This document shows, piece after piece, positions 40,401 through 49,252 of a DNA stretch of 64,000 nt. This DNA is from Longirhabdus pacifica (GTDB lineage Bacteria > Bacillota > Bacilli > Paenibacillales > DSM-105158), in assembly GCF_004115085.1 (NCBI RefSeq), contig NZ_QXJP01000013.1, positions 1-64,000 of the forward strand, given 5' to 3'. The translations under genes and the position numbers were made by a program. Numbering within the stretch: the stretch's first letter is position 1; each line of letters begins with the position of its first letter. A model generated the notes under the pieces. It ran no database searches. It worked only from the letters and a program-made list of their open reading frames with translations, and was not told the origin of the DNA.

Positions 40401-43043
40401 TTTCATCCATTTATTTTGCCAATCCACATAAGAAGCAAACGATAAAGAAATTGCTGTTAAGCCGCTCTCTTCTTCTCTTTTTACACTGCGATACACATGC
40501 GATAAATCGTTAAATAATACATCTAGTGACCAGTAATCGATGACCATATGATGAAAAGCCCACAGCATCGTATATTTGTTATGAGATTGCGCATAAATGT
40601 AAACTCGCATCGTATCCCCTTGTTCTAGGACAAAAGGACGTTTAGCTTGTTCTGTCAGTTGTTGTGTTAGCTCTGTTTCACTCCAAGTTGCTGCATCAAT
40701 CACTTCAAAACCACAAGCAATGTCCTCTATCACATGTTGCAAAAGCTCGCCATTTTTTTCATAAAACACCGTTCGTAATATACTATGGCGTTTTATCAAC
40801 TGATCAAAGGATTGCCGCATTGCCTCCATATCAAGAGGCCCTTCCATTTTGAATGCTTTCGCAACATGATACGCTGTACTTTCTGGATACTGCTTATATA
40901 GAAACCACAGTGCTTGTTGTCCCTGTGACATAGGGAAAGCAGAAGTTTCATCCATTTGGTTTAATGAAAGCACTTGTGTTTTTTCATTGTCTATTATTTG
41001 CTGAATTATCTTCTCTGTTAACGTACGGACATTTGGTCCTTCAAGTAAATAAGAGGGCTCAAATACGACACCTAGGTCACTTTCTATTTGTGTTTGCAAC
41101 TGCGTAGATACAAGAGAATCCATTCCCCAGTGATGTAATGGATGTGTGTCATCTATACTCTGTGGAGATACTTTCATATATGTTGCAAGTTGGTGTTTCA
41201 CATAGTGTTGTACTAATGGTGGTCTCTTGGATTCAGGTAAGTCTATGACCTGCTGCTCTGTGAGTATAGCTTGTTCTACTTCGTTCCCTTGCAATGATTC
41301 AATCTGTAAAACGTCACTGCCTTTTAACATCAACTGCTCATTAACATATTGGTCACGACATGCATGACGCTGTATTTTCCCACTTGATGTTTTTGGGATA
41401 CTGCCAAACTTCAGTAACAACACACCGTAGACTTGAACTTCATGATGTTCTGCAACAGCCTGACGAACAGTTCTCGATATTTCAGATACGTCTATCTTCC
41501 TAAAATGACGATCTACTTCGATAGCTACTATGAATCTCTCTTCTCCATCAACAGAGATTGAAAATGCTGCACATGCCCCTTTTCTTAGCGCTTCGTGACT
41601 TTTTTCCGCTGTTAGCTCTATATCTTGAGGATAATGATTTCTTCCACGAATAATAATAAGATCTTTCACCCTGCCTGTGACATAAAGGTGGCCGTCCATT
41701 ACAAATCCTAGATCACCCGTTCTTAAGTAGTGTGCTTCACCATCCTGTAATGTTGCCTTGAATGTTTGTATTGTAGCTTCTTGCCGATTCCAATATGCTT
41801 TCGCTACACTGTCACTAGAAACCCAAATCTCCCCAATCTCATGGGCAGCGCAACGCTGTAACGTATGTGGATTCACAATTTCTACTTTATGACCGGAAGG
41901 AATCCCGCCACAGCTTACTATTTCTTTCCCCTGCTCCTCTTCTGAAACAAGCATGGACACTTTGCCCTGTTCTAAATCTGAAGCTGAAAACGTTTTCATC
42001 TCAGGGAAACCAGATGCAGGTGTTCCAGAGACAAATAGCGTCGTTTCTGCTAAGCCATAGCAGGGAAAAAAGGCTGATTGATGGAAGCCAGCACAAGCAA
42101 ATGCCTCAGAAAAATCGCGAATACTCTCTGCATGAATAGGCTCTGCCCCATTAAAGGCAACTCTCCAGTGACTCAAGTCAAGTTGTTCTCGCTCCTGTGG
42201 CGTTGTTCGTTCAACAAGAAGATCATAAGCAAAATTAGGCCCTCCGCTAATCGTCGCTTTACTGTTCGATATCGCTTCTAACCATCTTAACGGTCGCTGC
42301 ATAAAATCAATGGCAGAAAATATCGTTACGGTAAAACCTACGGCAAGCGGTTGTAACAAGCCACCAATTAAACCCATATCGTGATAAGGTGGAAGCCAAA
42401 TGACGGATCGATCTTCTTCTGTTGTACGAAACGCCTCATGTATAAGCGTTAAATTATGTAGTAAATTTCCGTGCGTGACAACAACACCTTTAGGGGTAGA
42501 CGTAGAACCCGATGTATATTGGAAAAAAGCTGTTGTTTCCCGATGGACTTGTGGGTGGTTCCAATCTTCTTCGATACGATCAGGAATTTCGTCTAACAGT
42601 AACCAATTTAAATCCGTCGCATGAAGCGATGGCAGCACATCTTGTTTTAATTTACTCTTTACTTTAGATGTGGTAAGAACAACAGCCGCTTTTGCATCCT
42701 CAATCATTCCTTGCAAGCGAGGCATTAACCTTTTAGAACTTGGAGGATAAGCAGGAACGGCAACAGCGCCCGCGTATAAACAACCGAAAAATGCGGCCAA
42801 ATAATCAAGTCCGGTTGGAAATAATAAAATCACTCGCTCACCTGCAGCATGATGTTGTTGTAACCATGCCCCTATCGCCCTTGCCTGCTGATCTAGCTCT
42901 CCATATGTCATCCCGTGCTGTTTACTTTCACCATCTTCTAAAAAATAAAAACCTACTTTATCTTTCTGCTCCTCAGCTCTGGTCTGTAAAACTTGTACTA
43001 GTGAAGACATTGTATTTAGTTTTTCCTGCATGAACGATTTCAT
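34467..43043 (-). CDS. Lipo-initiation NRPS: FAAL-ACP-C-A-T-C-A-T
   Basis: 2858 residues. Residues 1-600 are a fatty acyl-AMP ligase (PAYPPSS and YTSGSTSTPKGVV motifs) with an acyl carrier (GMDSL near 638), so synthesis starts on a fatty acid without CoA. C1 has HHMVIDYWS near 834, typical of FAAL-linked starter C domains. A1 (TSGSTG near 1323) reads DFFSVGMVHK, close to the threonine code DFWNIGMVHK. Its carrier is GGDSIRS near 1713. C2 reads CEPLLDGWS near 1914, lacking both histidines of HHxxxDG. A2 (near 2386) reads DVWEVSADDK; Glu278 and two Asp suggest a basic or diamino substrate. The last carrier is GGESLLA near 2786, followed by an acidic docking tail (LSPDELEKVL). Confidence 0.95.
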   Translation of the reverse strand: MKSFMQEKLNTMSSLVQVLQTRAEEQKDKVGFYFLEDGESKQHGMTYGELDQQARAIGAWLQQHHAAGERVILLFPTGLDYLAAFFGCLYAGAVAVPAYPPSSKRLMPRLQGMIEDAKAAVVLTTSKVKSKLKQDVLPSLHATDLNWLLLDEIPDRIEEDWNHPQVHRETTAFFQYTSGSTSTPKGVVVTHGNLLHNLTLIHEAFRTTEEDRSVIWLPPYHDMGLIGGLLQPLAVGFTVTIFSAIDFMQRPLRWLEAISNSKATISGGPNFAYDLLVERTTPQEREQLDLSHWRVAFNGAEPIHAESIRDFSEAFACAGFHQSAFFPCYGLAETTLFVSGTPASGFPEMKTFSASDLEQGKVSMLVSEEEQGKEIVSCGGIPSGHKVEIVNPHTLQRCAAHEIGEIWVSSDSVAKAYWNRQEATIQTFKATLQDGEAHYLRTGDLGFVMDGHLYVTGRVKDLIIIRGRNHYPQDIELTAEKSHEALRKGACAAFSISVDGEERFIVAIEVDRHFRKIDVSEISRTVRQAVAEHHEVQVYGVLLLKFGSIPKTSSGKIQRHACRDQYVNEQLMLKGSDVLQIESLQGNEVEQAILTEQQVIDLPESKRPPLVQHYVKHQLATYMKVSPQSIDDTHPLHHWGMDSLVSTQLQTQIESDLGVVFEPSYLLEGPNVRTLTEKIIQQIIDNEKTQVLSLNQMDETSAFPMSQGQQALWFLYKQYPESTAYHVAKAFKMEGPLDMEAMRQSFDQLIKRHSILRTVFYEKNGELLQHVIEDIACGFEVIDAATWSETELTQQLTEQAKRPFVLEQGDTMRVYIYAQSHNKYTMLWAFHHMVIDYWSLDVLFNDLSHVYRSVKREEESGLTAISLSFASYVDWQNKWMKSDEGKTAMQYWEQELAGERTMLELPLDYPRPSVQRFKGAVSQLRINKQVTDKLKLLSQQNDVTLFHTLLAAYGTLLYRYTQQSDFIVGTYMAGRTRAALEHIVGYMTNAVPIRFEMEKETTFQQCLQNLNKKTLAAYNYQNVPFDALVKIAQPERDASYSPLFQTAFVMQNIGKFQKTLAPFTVDCEFAEVDVEELTLQSVPIDMDASQFDLTLMAAESNGEVVINFHYNTDLFASDSIKRMTTHYETLLAELAHSFQHVVQRVNILPAEEIKQVEQCSSAKASYEVELTLSQQFELQVKAFPARTAVIYEQQRWTYTQLNEKANQLAHVLKHNGVKSGSLVGISMERSPDIVVAILALYKVGAAYVAFDPTYPDERLQYILDDSNITLMLTHEQSRERCSSLPVEILCLDRDVELLESQEKENINHSLQPNDLAYVIYTSGSTGKPKGVMVNHHNVGRLFKACSANMNYSEEDIWSMFHSYAFDFSVFEMWGALLHGGALLIVPHHVSREPEQFYNLIQAEKVTVLSQTPSAFSQLIHIQSHAEQRLPLRYVVFGGEKLDFPMLQPWFHQYGDQHPTLINMYGITETTVHTTFYPITAADVHHTVSNIGRPLPDLHVLIMDQHSNLMPLGMKGEMLVGGAGVAQGYLNRPDLTKQRFIEKNGMKYYRSGDVARYLADGNLSYLGRMDDQVKIRGFRIELGEIAAVLKQYPAVREQVVTVREIADGSNRLIAFIVPEDHSSFSMNALRDHLHEKLPEYMVPSIMKTIDSIPLTINGKIDYKLLPDMDLFSIERTSYEPPTTWKEEILVMIWEQVLDVKGISIDDNFFVIGGDSIRSIKVSSLAKEKGMQISLEDIFQHQSIRQLARVVGDSDVQALDQQPLTPFALVSEEDRLQIADHILDAYPIPAIQMSFYFHSESSSHYKAYIESFKVKGILDEERFNEAIRRAVKRHDILRTSFDVSSYSEPLLLVHPHSTITLHIVDIRHLTETEQQASLTTFLHENERARFHWEKPGLCRFHAHRLTDDIFQITMCEPLLDGWSAATLLSEVLTSYSELLKDEHTPEWPPLQAKFSRYIQLERETTASPTSQQFWENKLHDVAATKVPRWERAEEDKSTLMQDRMHVTISEQLSAQLIAMSKQLAVPLKDMVLAAHMKVVSVLSGQTDVVTGVVTGGRPEEKDAEKVLGSMVNTMPVRMDITGATWEQLIQKTFEAERESYPHRRFPLVELQRQYSGGGRMFETIFNYTHFHVYQQSIHASEIEILDGWHQESAYVPLTTQFSVNPQTSTLMCVLDFYPEDLSLQQVEQIGQYYVHTLQQMVDTPYDQHEQHSILSSQEWNSLIGSSAIEWNDFPVNQCYHHLFEQQAEKTPNAIAILDKDESITYGDLSRRSNQLAQHLQHIGVQKGAFIGYFGERNMEWAIAMLAIFKIGAVYIPLDPKYPEDRLKYMVEHAEMSALITYDRLQHRIAVPGLQKVLLDQDENTFASYPIEMPQIEICADDLAYVIYTSGSTGKPKGAMIEHKGFVNHIYAKLEVLQAGEHDIVAQNASQCFDVSVWQLLMALVVGGKSYILPDEAETEPSLLLQEMDAAQLCILESVPTVLQAMMDAIDLDQSVKPAFDKLRYLVVSGEALSPSLTRQWFHHYHIPVINACGATECSDDVTHQIINEAPHEEVKVMPIGQVIPNSKLYVLDTALKPVPIGVPGELCYGGVCVGRGYLHDEEKTAKAFVKDPFIDDPNARLYRSGDMVRLRHDGYLEFLGRMDHQVKIRGFRVELGEIENVLNQHPAIQQVIVKDYTDEQGTKRLVAYFTIHTDTDTTITVNDWKAYMKKQIPDYMVPSFFIPLEQFPMTLNGKVDRKKLPIPSLDDMDKKIVQPETELEKKVASIWGQVLGYSNISLEDDFFEQGGESLLATRLISMLRKQFEIELPIRTLFETSKLEALIEAIKVESDFQEDDELQDLLEQLDELSPDELEKVLKSQS

Positions 43044-43066
43044 TTTTTCATCATTCCTCTTTTCAT

Positions 43067-45424
43067 CTAAACTGGATAAAGAGTAAGTTTATTCATTGAT
43101 GGATTAGACTTAAAATACTGCGGTAATAACTTTCCATCTATATGTGGCATCATTTGATCTTGATAAAATGGGCTAGCCATATGACCTGATTGTCCTGGCG
43201 TAAGAATATCAAAAGCCTGATGATGTATATCATCTAAATCAATTACTATCCTCCATGGAGCACTATACTGAATCCAACCTTCTGCATTATTCCCCATTAA
43301 TCCTACTGTGGTTTTACTACCCCCAGCTTCCACCATAGGTGTTGGAACATTCATACCAATTTGATCCATCACCTCGTGCAGTGGATGGAAAAAAGCAAGA
43401 CGATGAAACTTGCCCCATCTCCAGTTATCAGGATTGTCGCCTTGTAATTTTTTTATTTGATCGCACGTTTCAGCTAAGCTTTTCGTTACAATGGAGGTCA
43501 AACCACCGCTTTGCTTTAGCCAATCATTTTCTTTTCCTAGCGATGCTTCCACAATCATGCTATCCAAAACATGCGTACTCTCTACCATCCATGGATATAA
43601 CACCTCACCCATTAAAGGTTGAAATATGTTCTGTTTTATTTTTGAATACCATAGCTGAAATAAAAGCGGGGCTGCTTGATCTTTGTCATCGACACAATTC
43701 CAGTGTTGTAAAATTGGCATTATTTGATTGGGGATTTCATTCTTTTCCACTCGCTTTAGAAGTAGAGGTAATATCTTCTCTGCATGTAAGTTTTTTTGAT
43801 CTACTTGTAGTTGCTGGGTATTTTCTACTGTCCACTCATCATGTTGAAGTAACTCATCATAAATCCGCTGAGCTCGATAGGGAGATTCCCAAGCGTGTGT
43901 AATGTGATGTGGGTAATGATCGTCTACTATTTTATTATTAGCGTTAACAATGACCCCATCTTTTGGATTCACTATTTCTGGTAGCTCATGAAATGGTACA
44001 TAACCTTTCCATTCATATTGTTCTGTCCATCCTGGAACAGGGAGAAGTCCATCTCCTTTTTCACGAATGGGTATTAACCCTACCGTTTTCATAGCGATGG
44101 TTCCGTCATTGGAAGCAAATAGCACATTCATCGCGGGACTGTAAATATGTTCGATACTTTGTTTAAATGTCTCCCAGTCTACTGCAGTGTTCATATTTAA
44201 AAATGCTGCAATTTCTTTGCTCTCTTCATATGCGGTCCATTTTAATGCTAAGCCATAGCGAACATCATCGGTCATTTCCTTTTTTTTGTCTTCTATTAAT
44301 ATAGGACCATGTCTGGTCATTTTTAGCTCAATATGTTCGTCTTCCTCCCCTTTTATTTTGATAATCTCCTGTTTACATGTAATACATTCCCATTCACCTT
44401 GATATCTTACTTTATGGTCATCCTCAGGATGCAACTGCTCTATATATAAGTCTTGTGCATCTGCTATGGCATTCGTTACGCCCCAAGCGATGTGATCGTT
44501 ATGGCCTAATACAATACCTGGAACACCGGGTAACGTTACTCCAATAACATGGAATTTTTCTTGATGATCAACCCTCGATAAATGGGTCTGATACCACGTA
44601 GCAGGCGTCTGCATATCAATATGCGGATCATTTGCTAGTAGTGGTTTTCCCGATTTGGTACGTTGTCCCGATAAGACCCAACCGTTTGATCCTTGCTTTT
44701 CTTCTTTTCCTGAGAGCATCATAAAAAGCTCTTTCATGTGCAACTTACTTTCATCAGGTAACATATCAAATGTATGACTACATTTATTTTTCTTATTTTT
44801 TTTATTACCTACCGTAATAAAGCCTTCGTCTGGGTAAGTTGGCCATAATGATTGGGCTAACTTATCTCCAACTATTTTTCGAAGTTCATACCGATACGCT
44901 TCGGATTTGAAATTCTCAGCAAGACTGAACGAGAGCAATTTACCCATGACAAAAGTGTCTACTACACTCCATGGCTCTGGTTGATAGTCTAATATAAGAA
45001 ACTCAATGGGGAGACACTGTTCTTGTATTGCCTGCTCTATGTAACGATTTACTCCCTCTGCGTAGCGCAACAATATGTTCATCGTTTCTTCCTCATACTG
45101 AGTTAAACTTTGTTCCGCAGCTTGTTTTAATTGCAGTTTGCGATACAATCTGTCACTTTGCAGCATGGATCTTCCTAACACTTCGCTTAAGCGACCACTT
45201 GCTAAACGTCTAGTCATATCCATCTGCCACAAACGATCTTGTGCAGTAATGTATCCTTGTGCTTGAAAGAGATCCCCGTGACTCCTAGCTTCAATATGAG
45301 GCACACCCCTTTCATCTCTATACACATCTACTACATCTTCTAATCCTTGGAAAGGTATGTTGCCTTCTAGCGGTGGTAAACTGCGGGTTAATGCTTGTTC
45401 CATCACCTTTTCTTTCGTTTTCAT
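43067..45424 (-). CDS. Penicillin-acylase family Ntn-hydrolase (amide acylase)
   Basis: 785-residue precursor of the penicillin G acylase/PvdQ superfamily. The N-terminal part begins with VYRDERGVPHIEA. Autoprocessing is expected before the catalytic Ser of GSNGWV near residue 246, giving a small alpha and a large beta chain. There is no signal peptide, unlike most secreted homologues, so the protein should be cytosolic. It lies 23 bp upstream of the FAAL-NRPS and is surely in the operon. Likely roles are removal of the fatty acyl group from the peptide (as PvdQ does for pyoverdine) or editing. It could also be a self-protection enzyme. ATG follows AAAGGAG. Confidence 0.88.
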   Translation of the reverse strand: MKTKEKVMEQALTRSLPPLEGNIPFQGLEDVVDVYRDERGVPHIEARSHGDLFQAQGYITAQDRLWQMDMTRRLASGRLSEVLGRSMLQSDRLYRKLQLKQAAEQSLTQYEEETMNILLRYAEGVNRYIEQAIQEQCLPIEFLILDYQPEPWSVVDTFVMGKLLSFSLAENFKSEAYRYELRKIVGDKLAQSLWPTYPDEGFITVGNKKNKKNKCSHTFDMLPDESKLHMKELFMMLSGKEEKQGSNGWVLSGQRTKSGKPLLANDPHIDMQTPATWYQTHLSRVDHQEKFHVIGVTLPGVPGIVLGHNDHIAWGVTNAIADAQDLYIEQLHPEDDHKVRYQGEWECITCKQEIIKIKGEEDEHIELKMTRHGPILIEDKKKEMTDDVRYGLALKWTAYEESKEIAAFLNMNTAVDWETFKQSIEHIYSPAMNVLFASNDGTIAMKTVGLIPIREKGDGLLPVPGWTEQYEWKGYVPFHELPEIVNPKDGVIVNANNKIVDDHYPHHITHAWESPYRAQRIYDELLQHDEWTVENTQQLQVDQKNLHAEKILPLLLKRVEKNEIPNQIMPILQHWNCVDDKDQAAPLLFQLWYSKIKQNIFQPLMGEVLYPWMVESTHVLDSMIVEASLGKENDWLKQSGGLTSIVTKSLAETCDQIKKLQGDNPDNWRWGKFHRLAFFHPLHEVMDQIGMNVPTPMVEAGGSKTTVGLMGNNAEGWIQYSAPWRIVIDLDDIHHQAFDILTPGQSGHMASPFYQDQMMPHIDGKLLPQYFKSNPSMNKLTLYPV

Positions 45425-45562
45425 TCCGGCACTCCTTTATATAAAATGAATATGAACTAAATAGTGACTGCATGATTTAGCACCAACATCTATTAAAATG
45501 TTGATCACGTTGGTAGTATTTGAATGTATTTAAATGGGAGATGTAACGCAGAAGGCTGTAAG

Positions 45563-46798
45563 TTATGACTTGATAGATGGACTAGGGGCTATTTTTTCAT
45601 TTTTGTTATCGTACAATCTTTGTCCATACCAGAAGAAGAAAATACTAAGCAGTGCCACGACACCGAAAACATTGAACATCGTTGTACCTCCATAAACGGT
45701 TAACAACACTCCTCCAAACCACGGACCTATAAAATTTCCAAAACCATTAAAGGAATGCGCCCCATAATATGTCCCTCTCATAGCATCCGGTGTAATTCGA
45801 TCCACCATCACATATTCGGAAGGAACAATCAATATTTCACCAATCGTAAACACTACCATCGCCAAAATAAATAATGTCCACGTTCCAACATAAGCAAAAC
45901 CAACTTCCGAAATTGCCAACAAAATGCTTCCTAACACAACATTTCTCAATGGATTAAAACGTTCCGCCCAGCGTGTAATCGGATATTGCAGCGCGATGAC
46001 AACAATGGAATTTGTGCTCATAAGCACAGCAAAAAGTTGAACACCATCTACTAATTTTTTTTCTAAAAATTGCGAAAGCGTAACGGACATTTCTCCCATT
46101 ACACTAATGGTTAACATACTCCCTACTATGAACAGCAACAACACTTTATCTGTTCTAACGACGCTAACTGCCCTCCTCACCGATATTCTTTCTTCCTGAT
46201 TGGTATGCACTTGGCGATACTTAAACACTTTGAATGCGATATGTAGGATGGCTACATAAACAAGAAACAATATCCCTCCGAAAATAAAAGGAATACTATC
46301 ATTTATTTTTGATAACCCAATACCGATCAAAGGACCAATCGCAAAACCAATATTAAAAGCGGTATATCGTAACGTAAACACTCTTATTCGCTTTTCTTCA
46401 GGAGTTAAGTCTCCCATCAACGCTTTGGATACGGGATCGAAAAAAGAAATACATAAACCAAGTAGAATGCTTAATAGTAAATAAGCATACGTATTATTGG
46501 TAGACACGAATCCAAAAAAAACAAAAGAAAGTCCATACAAACTACCAATCATCACTTTTTTACGACCAATAAAATCCGATAGTATTCCGCCAACAAACCC
46601 ACCAAACATACCTGCAATAGCTCCTGATCCAATAATGAAACCGATTTCACTCGGCTCTAACGAAGTCATTTTTGCTAAATATACAGCTAAAAAAGGAATA
46701 CTCATTCCTCTAGCAATAGATAACAAAATCATTCCCGCTAAAATGGTATGTACTAGTGGATGATAAGCTTGAATAAAGGATTGCCACTTCTTTAACAT
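45563..46798 (-). CDS. MFS multidrug-type exporter
   Basis: 411-residue major facilitator with about twelve transmembrane helices. Motif A is clear (GGILSDFIGRKK near residue 70), as is the DHA1/drug:proton antiporter style. Start chosen at 46798 after AAGGAG; the in-frame ATG at 46813 contains that site within its own codons. It lies between the asparagine synthetase and acylase genes, co-directional, so it most likely exports the cluster's peptide or gives self-resistance. Confidence 0.88.
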   Translation of the reverse strand: MLKKWQSFIQAYHPLVHTILAGMILLSIARGMSIPFLAVYLAKMTSLEPSEIGFIIGSGAIAGMFGGFVGGILSDFIGRKKVMIGSLYGLSFVFFGFVSTNNTYAYLLLSILLGLCISFFDPVSKALMGDLTPEEKRIRVFTLRYTAFNIGFAIGPLIGIGLSKINDSIPFIFGGILFLVYVAILHIAFKVFKYRQVHTNQEERISVRRAVSVVRTDKVLLLFIVGSMLTISVMGEMSVTLSQFLEKKLVDGVQLFAVLMSTNSIVVIALQYPITRWAERFNPLRNVVLGSILLAISEVGFAYVGTWTLFILAMVVFTIGEILIVPSEYVMVDRITPDAMRGTYYGAHSFNGFGNFIGPWFGGVLLTVYGGTTMFNVFGVVALLSIFFFWYGQRLYDNKNEKIAPSPSIKS

Positions 46799-46904
46799 TA
46801 CATTCTCCTTCATATAGTAAATAGAATAGTATAAACAGTATAAAATGATGCATGGTAGATTGTAATTTCATTGATGGATGTAAAGATGATGAGGGGAAAA
46901 CATT

Positions 46905-48839
46905 TTAAGATTTGACTAGTTCGGATGCATTCATAAGACGATCTTGCAAAATACATGTTGTTAGTACGAGTAACAATACCGTGTTCGTCATAATACGTTC
47001 GTTCTTTGGCATGTTTGGAAGATGATCCAACAACCCAATGATTTGCTTTTGTTCAAAAAAAGGAACTTGTTTCATGACATCGCTTCTTAACATATCCTGC
47101 ATTAATTGATGGAGTTTATTATTACTTTGTAGTGTGGATGGTGGAGCTAAGAAAGGTTGTTTTGGTTTTTGATACACATTAGGGCTTAAATACGGTTTTG
47201 CTGCTTCTCGCAGCACGTACTTTTCTTTGTATTGATGAATGAGCATCGAAGTAGGAAAACTTCTAACGAGTTCAAATAACTTGTGATCTAATAGTGGCAT
47301 CCGTATCTCAACACCATGAGACATATCTAAACGCTCTGCAAACAAAATTTGATTCGGTAAAATCGATTTATTCCAAATATACATCCCTTGATTCAAATAA
47401 TTTCTACCTTGCAATTCTCCAACATTTACGCCGTCGAGAAAATGTCGATGAATATCATAATGTTGAAATTCAGATAAGAAATGGTGGGATAGCATCTTTT
47501 GTAAAGGTTTGCGACTAACATCCACCGCCTGAATCCAAGATGGTGAAAAACCTAGTTCTTTTTGAAATGTTGGTAGTTGATGATCAAGATAATGATGCGT
47601 GGGAAGATGATTGTAGGAAGGATTCTCTGCAAGAAATTGCTCTAATTTTTTAAGTTTTGTATCTCGATCTAATCCTTCAACACTTTGTAAAAACATATCA
47701 ATTCGAGAAAAAATATAGCCTGCGAATATTTCATCCGCTCCATCTCCGGTTAAAACAACTCGATATCCTTTTTCGCTTAAAATTTTACTTTTTAAATAAC
47801 GAGCCACACCATTCATATTAATTCCTATCGTTTCTGCATGCCATACCGCTTTTTCTACATGATCTGCAAAATCTCCAAAATCTAATTGCAGTGGGTTATA
47901 ATTTGCACCAACAAAGCCTGCCGTCTCTTCCGCAACCTTGCCTTCATCGTAAGCTTCATTATCGAATGTGACGGTAAATGCCTCGAGTGGATCATCACTA
48001 TATTGCTGTGAAATGCCAAGTACTGTAGAGGAATCGACACCTCCACTCAAATGAAAACCAACGGGTACATCGGAACGCAATCGGATACGTATACTTTCAT
48101 GTAATGCCTCTTGTACTTCCTCTATATATTCTTGTGGTTTTTTATCAGGCATACGATTTTCTTCTATAGGATAATCATGTTGCCAGTATTCTTTCACTTT
48201 TATGTCATCTTCGGTAGCTAAAATAAAATGTCCTGGAGGTACTTGATGTACTCCTTTAAACAAAGAACGATTCATTTGTTTATAAAAAAATAAATGCTGG
48301 TAGTATGCTTCATTGTCCCACTCTGCCTTTACTCCTGCAGCAAACAGTGCTTTCACTTCTGAAGCAAGGTAGAGTACGCCGTCTTGAATAGCATAGTACA
48401 GCGGCTTTATACCAAATCGATCACGCGCTGCAAATAACCGACGTTTTTGTTGATCCCAAATAATAAAAGCAAATTCACCACGTAATTCCTCTAAACAAGC
48501 GACCCCTTTTTCCTTGTACAGATGTAATGCAATTTCACTATCTGAATTGGTCCTAAATACATGCCCACGTGATTTCAAGTCTTTCTGAATCCGCTCATAG
48601 TCGTAAAATTCACCGTTTGCAGTAATGACTATCTGTTCATCATAGTCCGATATAGGCTGTTCTCCTGTAACTAAATCAATGATGCTTAGCCTTGCATGTC
48701 CCAAGCCAATGGTGTTATCATCTGACATCCACGTCTTCTGGTAATCTGGTCCACGATGAGAAAGACTCACTGCCGCTTTTCTAACTACATCTTCTAGTAC
48801 AGATTTTTGATTGGAAAGTATCCCAACAATGCCGCACAT
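46905..48839 (-). CDS. asnB: Asparagine synthetase (glutamine-hydrolysing), AsnB type
   Basis: 644 residues. Cys2 begins the class II glutamine amidotransferase domain (MCGIVGILSN, RGPD, NGEFYDY), followed by the synthetase domain with PP-loop SGGVDSS near residue 262 and GDGADEIFAGY near 370. It makes asparagine from aspartate and glutamine, or amidates another carboxylate. As the first gene of the operon it could supply Asn, adjust the Asp pool used in diamino acid formation, or amidate the peptide. I cannot separate these. Other pathways use such enzymes for tailoring. Confidence 0.9.
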   Translation of the reverse strand: MCGIVGILSNQKSVLEDVVRKAAVSLSHRGPDYQKTWMSDDNTIGLGHARLSIIDLVTGEQPISDYDEQIVITANGEFYDYERIQKDLKSRGHVFRTNSDSEIALHLYKEKGVACLEELRGEFAFIIWDQQKRRLFAARDRFGIKPLYYAIQDGVLYLASEVKALFAAGVKAEWDNEAYYQHLFFYKQMNRSLFKGVHQVPPGHFILATEDDIKVKEYWQHDYPIEENRMPDKKPQEYIEEVQEALHESIRIRLRSDVPVGFHLSGGVDSSTVLGISQQYSDDPLEAFTVTFDNEAYDEGKVAEETAGFVGANYNPLQLDFGDFADHVEKAVWHAETIGINMNGVARYLKSKILSEKGYRVVLTGDGADEIFAGYIFSRIDMFLQSVEGLDRDTKLKKLEQFLAENPSYNHLPTHHYLDHQLPTFQKELGFSPSWIQAVDVSRKPLQKMLSHHFLSEFQHYDIHRHFLDGVNVGELQGRNYLNQGMYIWNKSILPNQILFAERLDMSHGVEIRMPLLDHKLFELVRSFPTSMLIHQYKEKYVLREAAKPYLSPNVYQKPKQPFLAPPSTLQSNNKLHQLMQDMLRSDVMKQVPFFEQKQIIGLLDHLPNMPKNERIMTNTVLLLVLTTCILQDRLMNASELVKS

Positions 48840-49160
48840 TTTTCATCAACCTCTCTTTTTTTAAAGTTGATCATAATCGCTTTCTATTAAACTATCAAAG
48901 TGGTGGATGTTCCATATACCACTAGTACGTGGTATATTTTTAAATTACTACATGATGACATGAAACTAAATAAAGTATGTCTTATTATAGCATTATTTGG
49001 ATTTTAAATCATTAATATTCTAAATTTATAAAAAAATTAATAAAATAATAGAAAATTAAATCATTTTAATATATAGGTAAATATTTGTTTTATGTTTATA
49101 TCCAATAAAATGACTAATTATTACATAATAGTGTAAATATAACCTTTATTAGGTTGGGTG
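48840..49160. other. Upstream region of the biosynthetic operon with perfect dyad
   Basis: AT-rich. ATATACCAC and GTGGTATAT (48914-48922 with 48929-48937) form a perfect 9-bp dyad around TAGTAC, about 75 bases upstream of the asparagine synthetase ATG. A TATAAT on the minus strand at 48984-48989 could be the -10 box, although its -35 partner is poor. The dyad is a candidate operator or leader hairpin for the whole cluster. A candidate ribosome site AGAGAGG lies close to the ATG. Confidence 0.5.
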
Positions 49161-49161
49161 T

Positions 49162-49219
49162 AAAAAAATAGAATGATCACTACTGATGGAATTTTGTCAC
49201 ATCAAGTAGCAATCATTCT
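49162..49219 (-). terminator. Terminator of the IcmF operon
   Basis: A 20-base imperfect inverted repeat (49170-49189 with 49200-49219, core AGAATGAT..CTACT) is followed on the minus strand by seven T residues at 49162-49168. Confidence 0.85.
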
Positions 49220-49252
49220 ATGCTTCATATAGATAGACTTCGAACGTACTCC

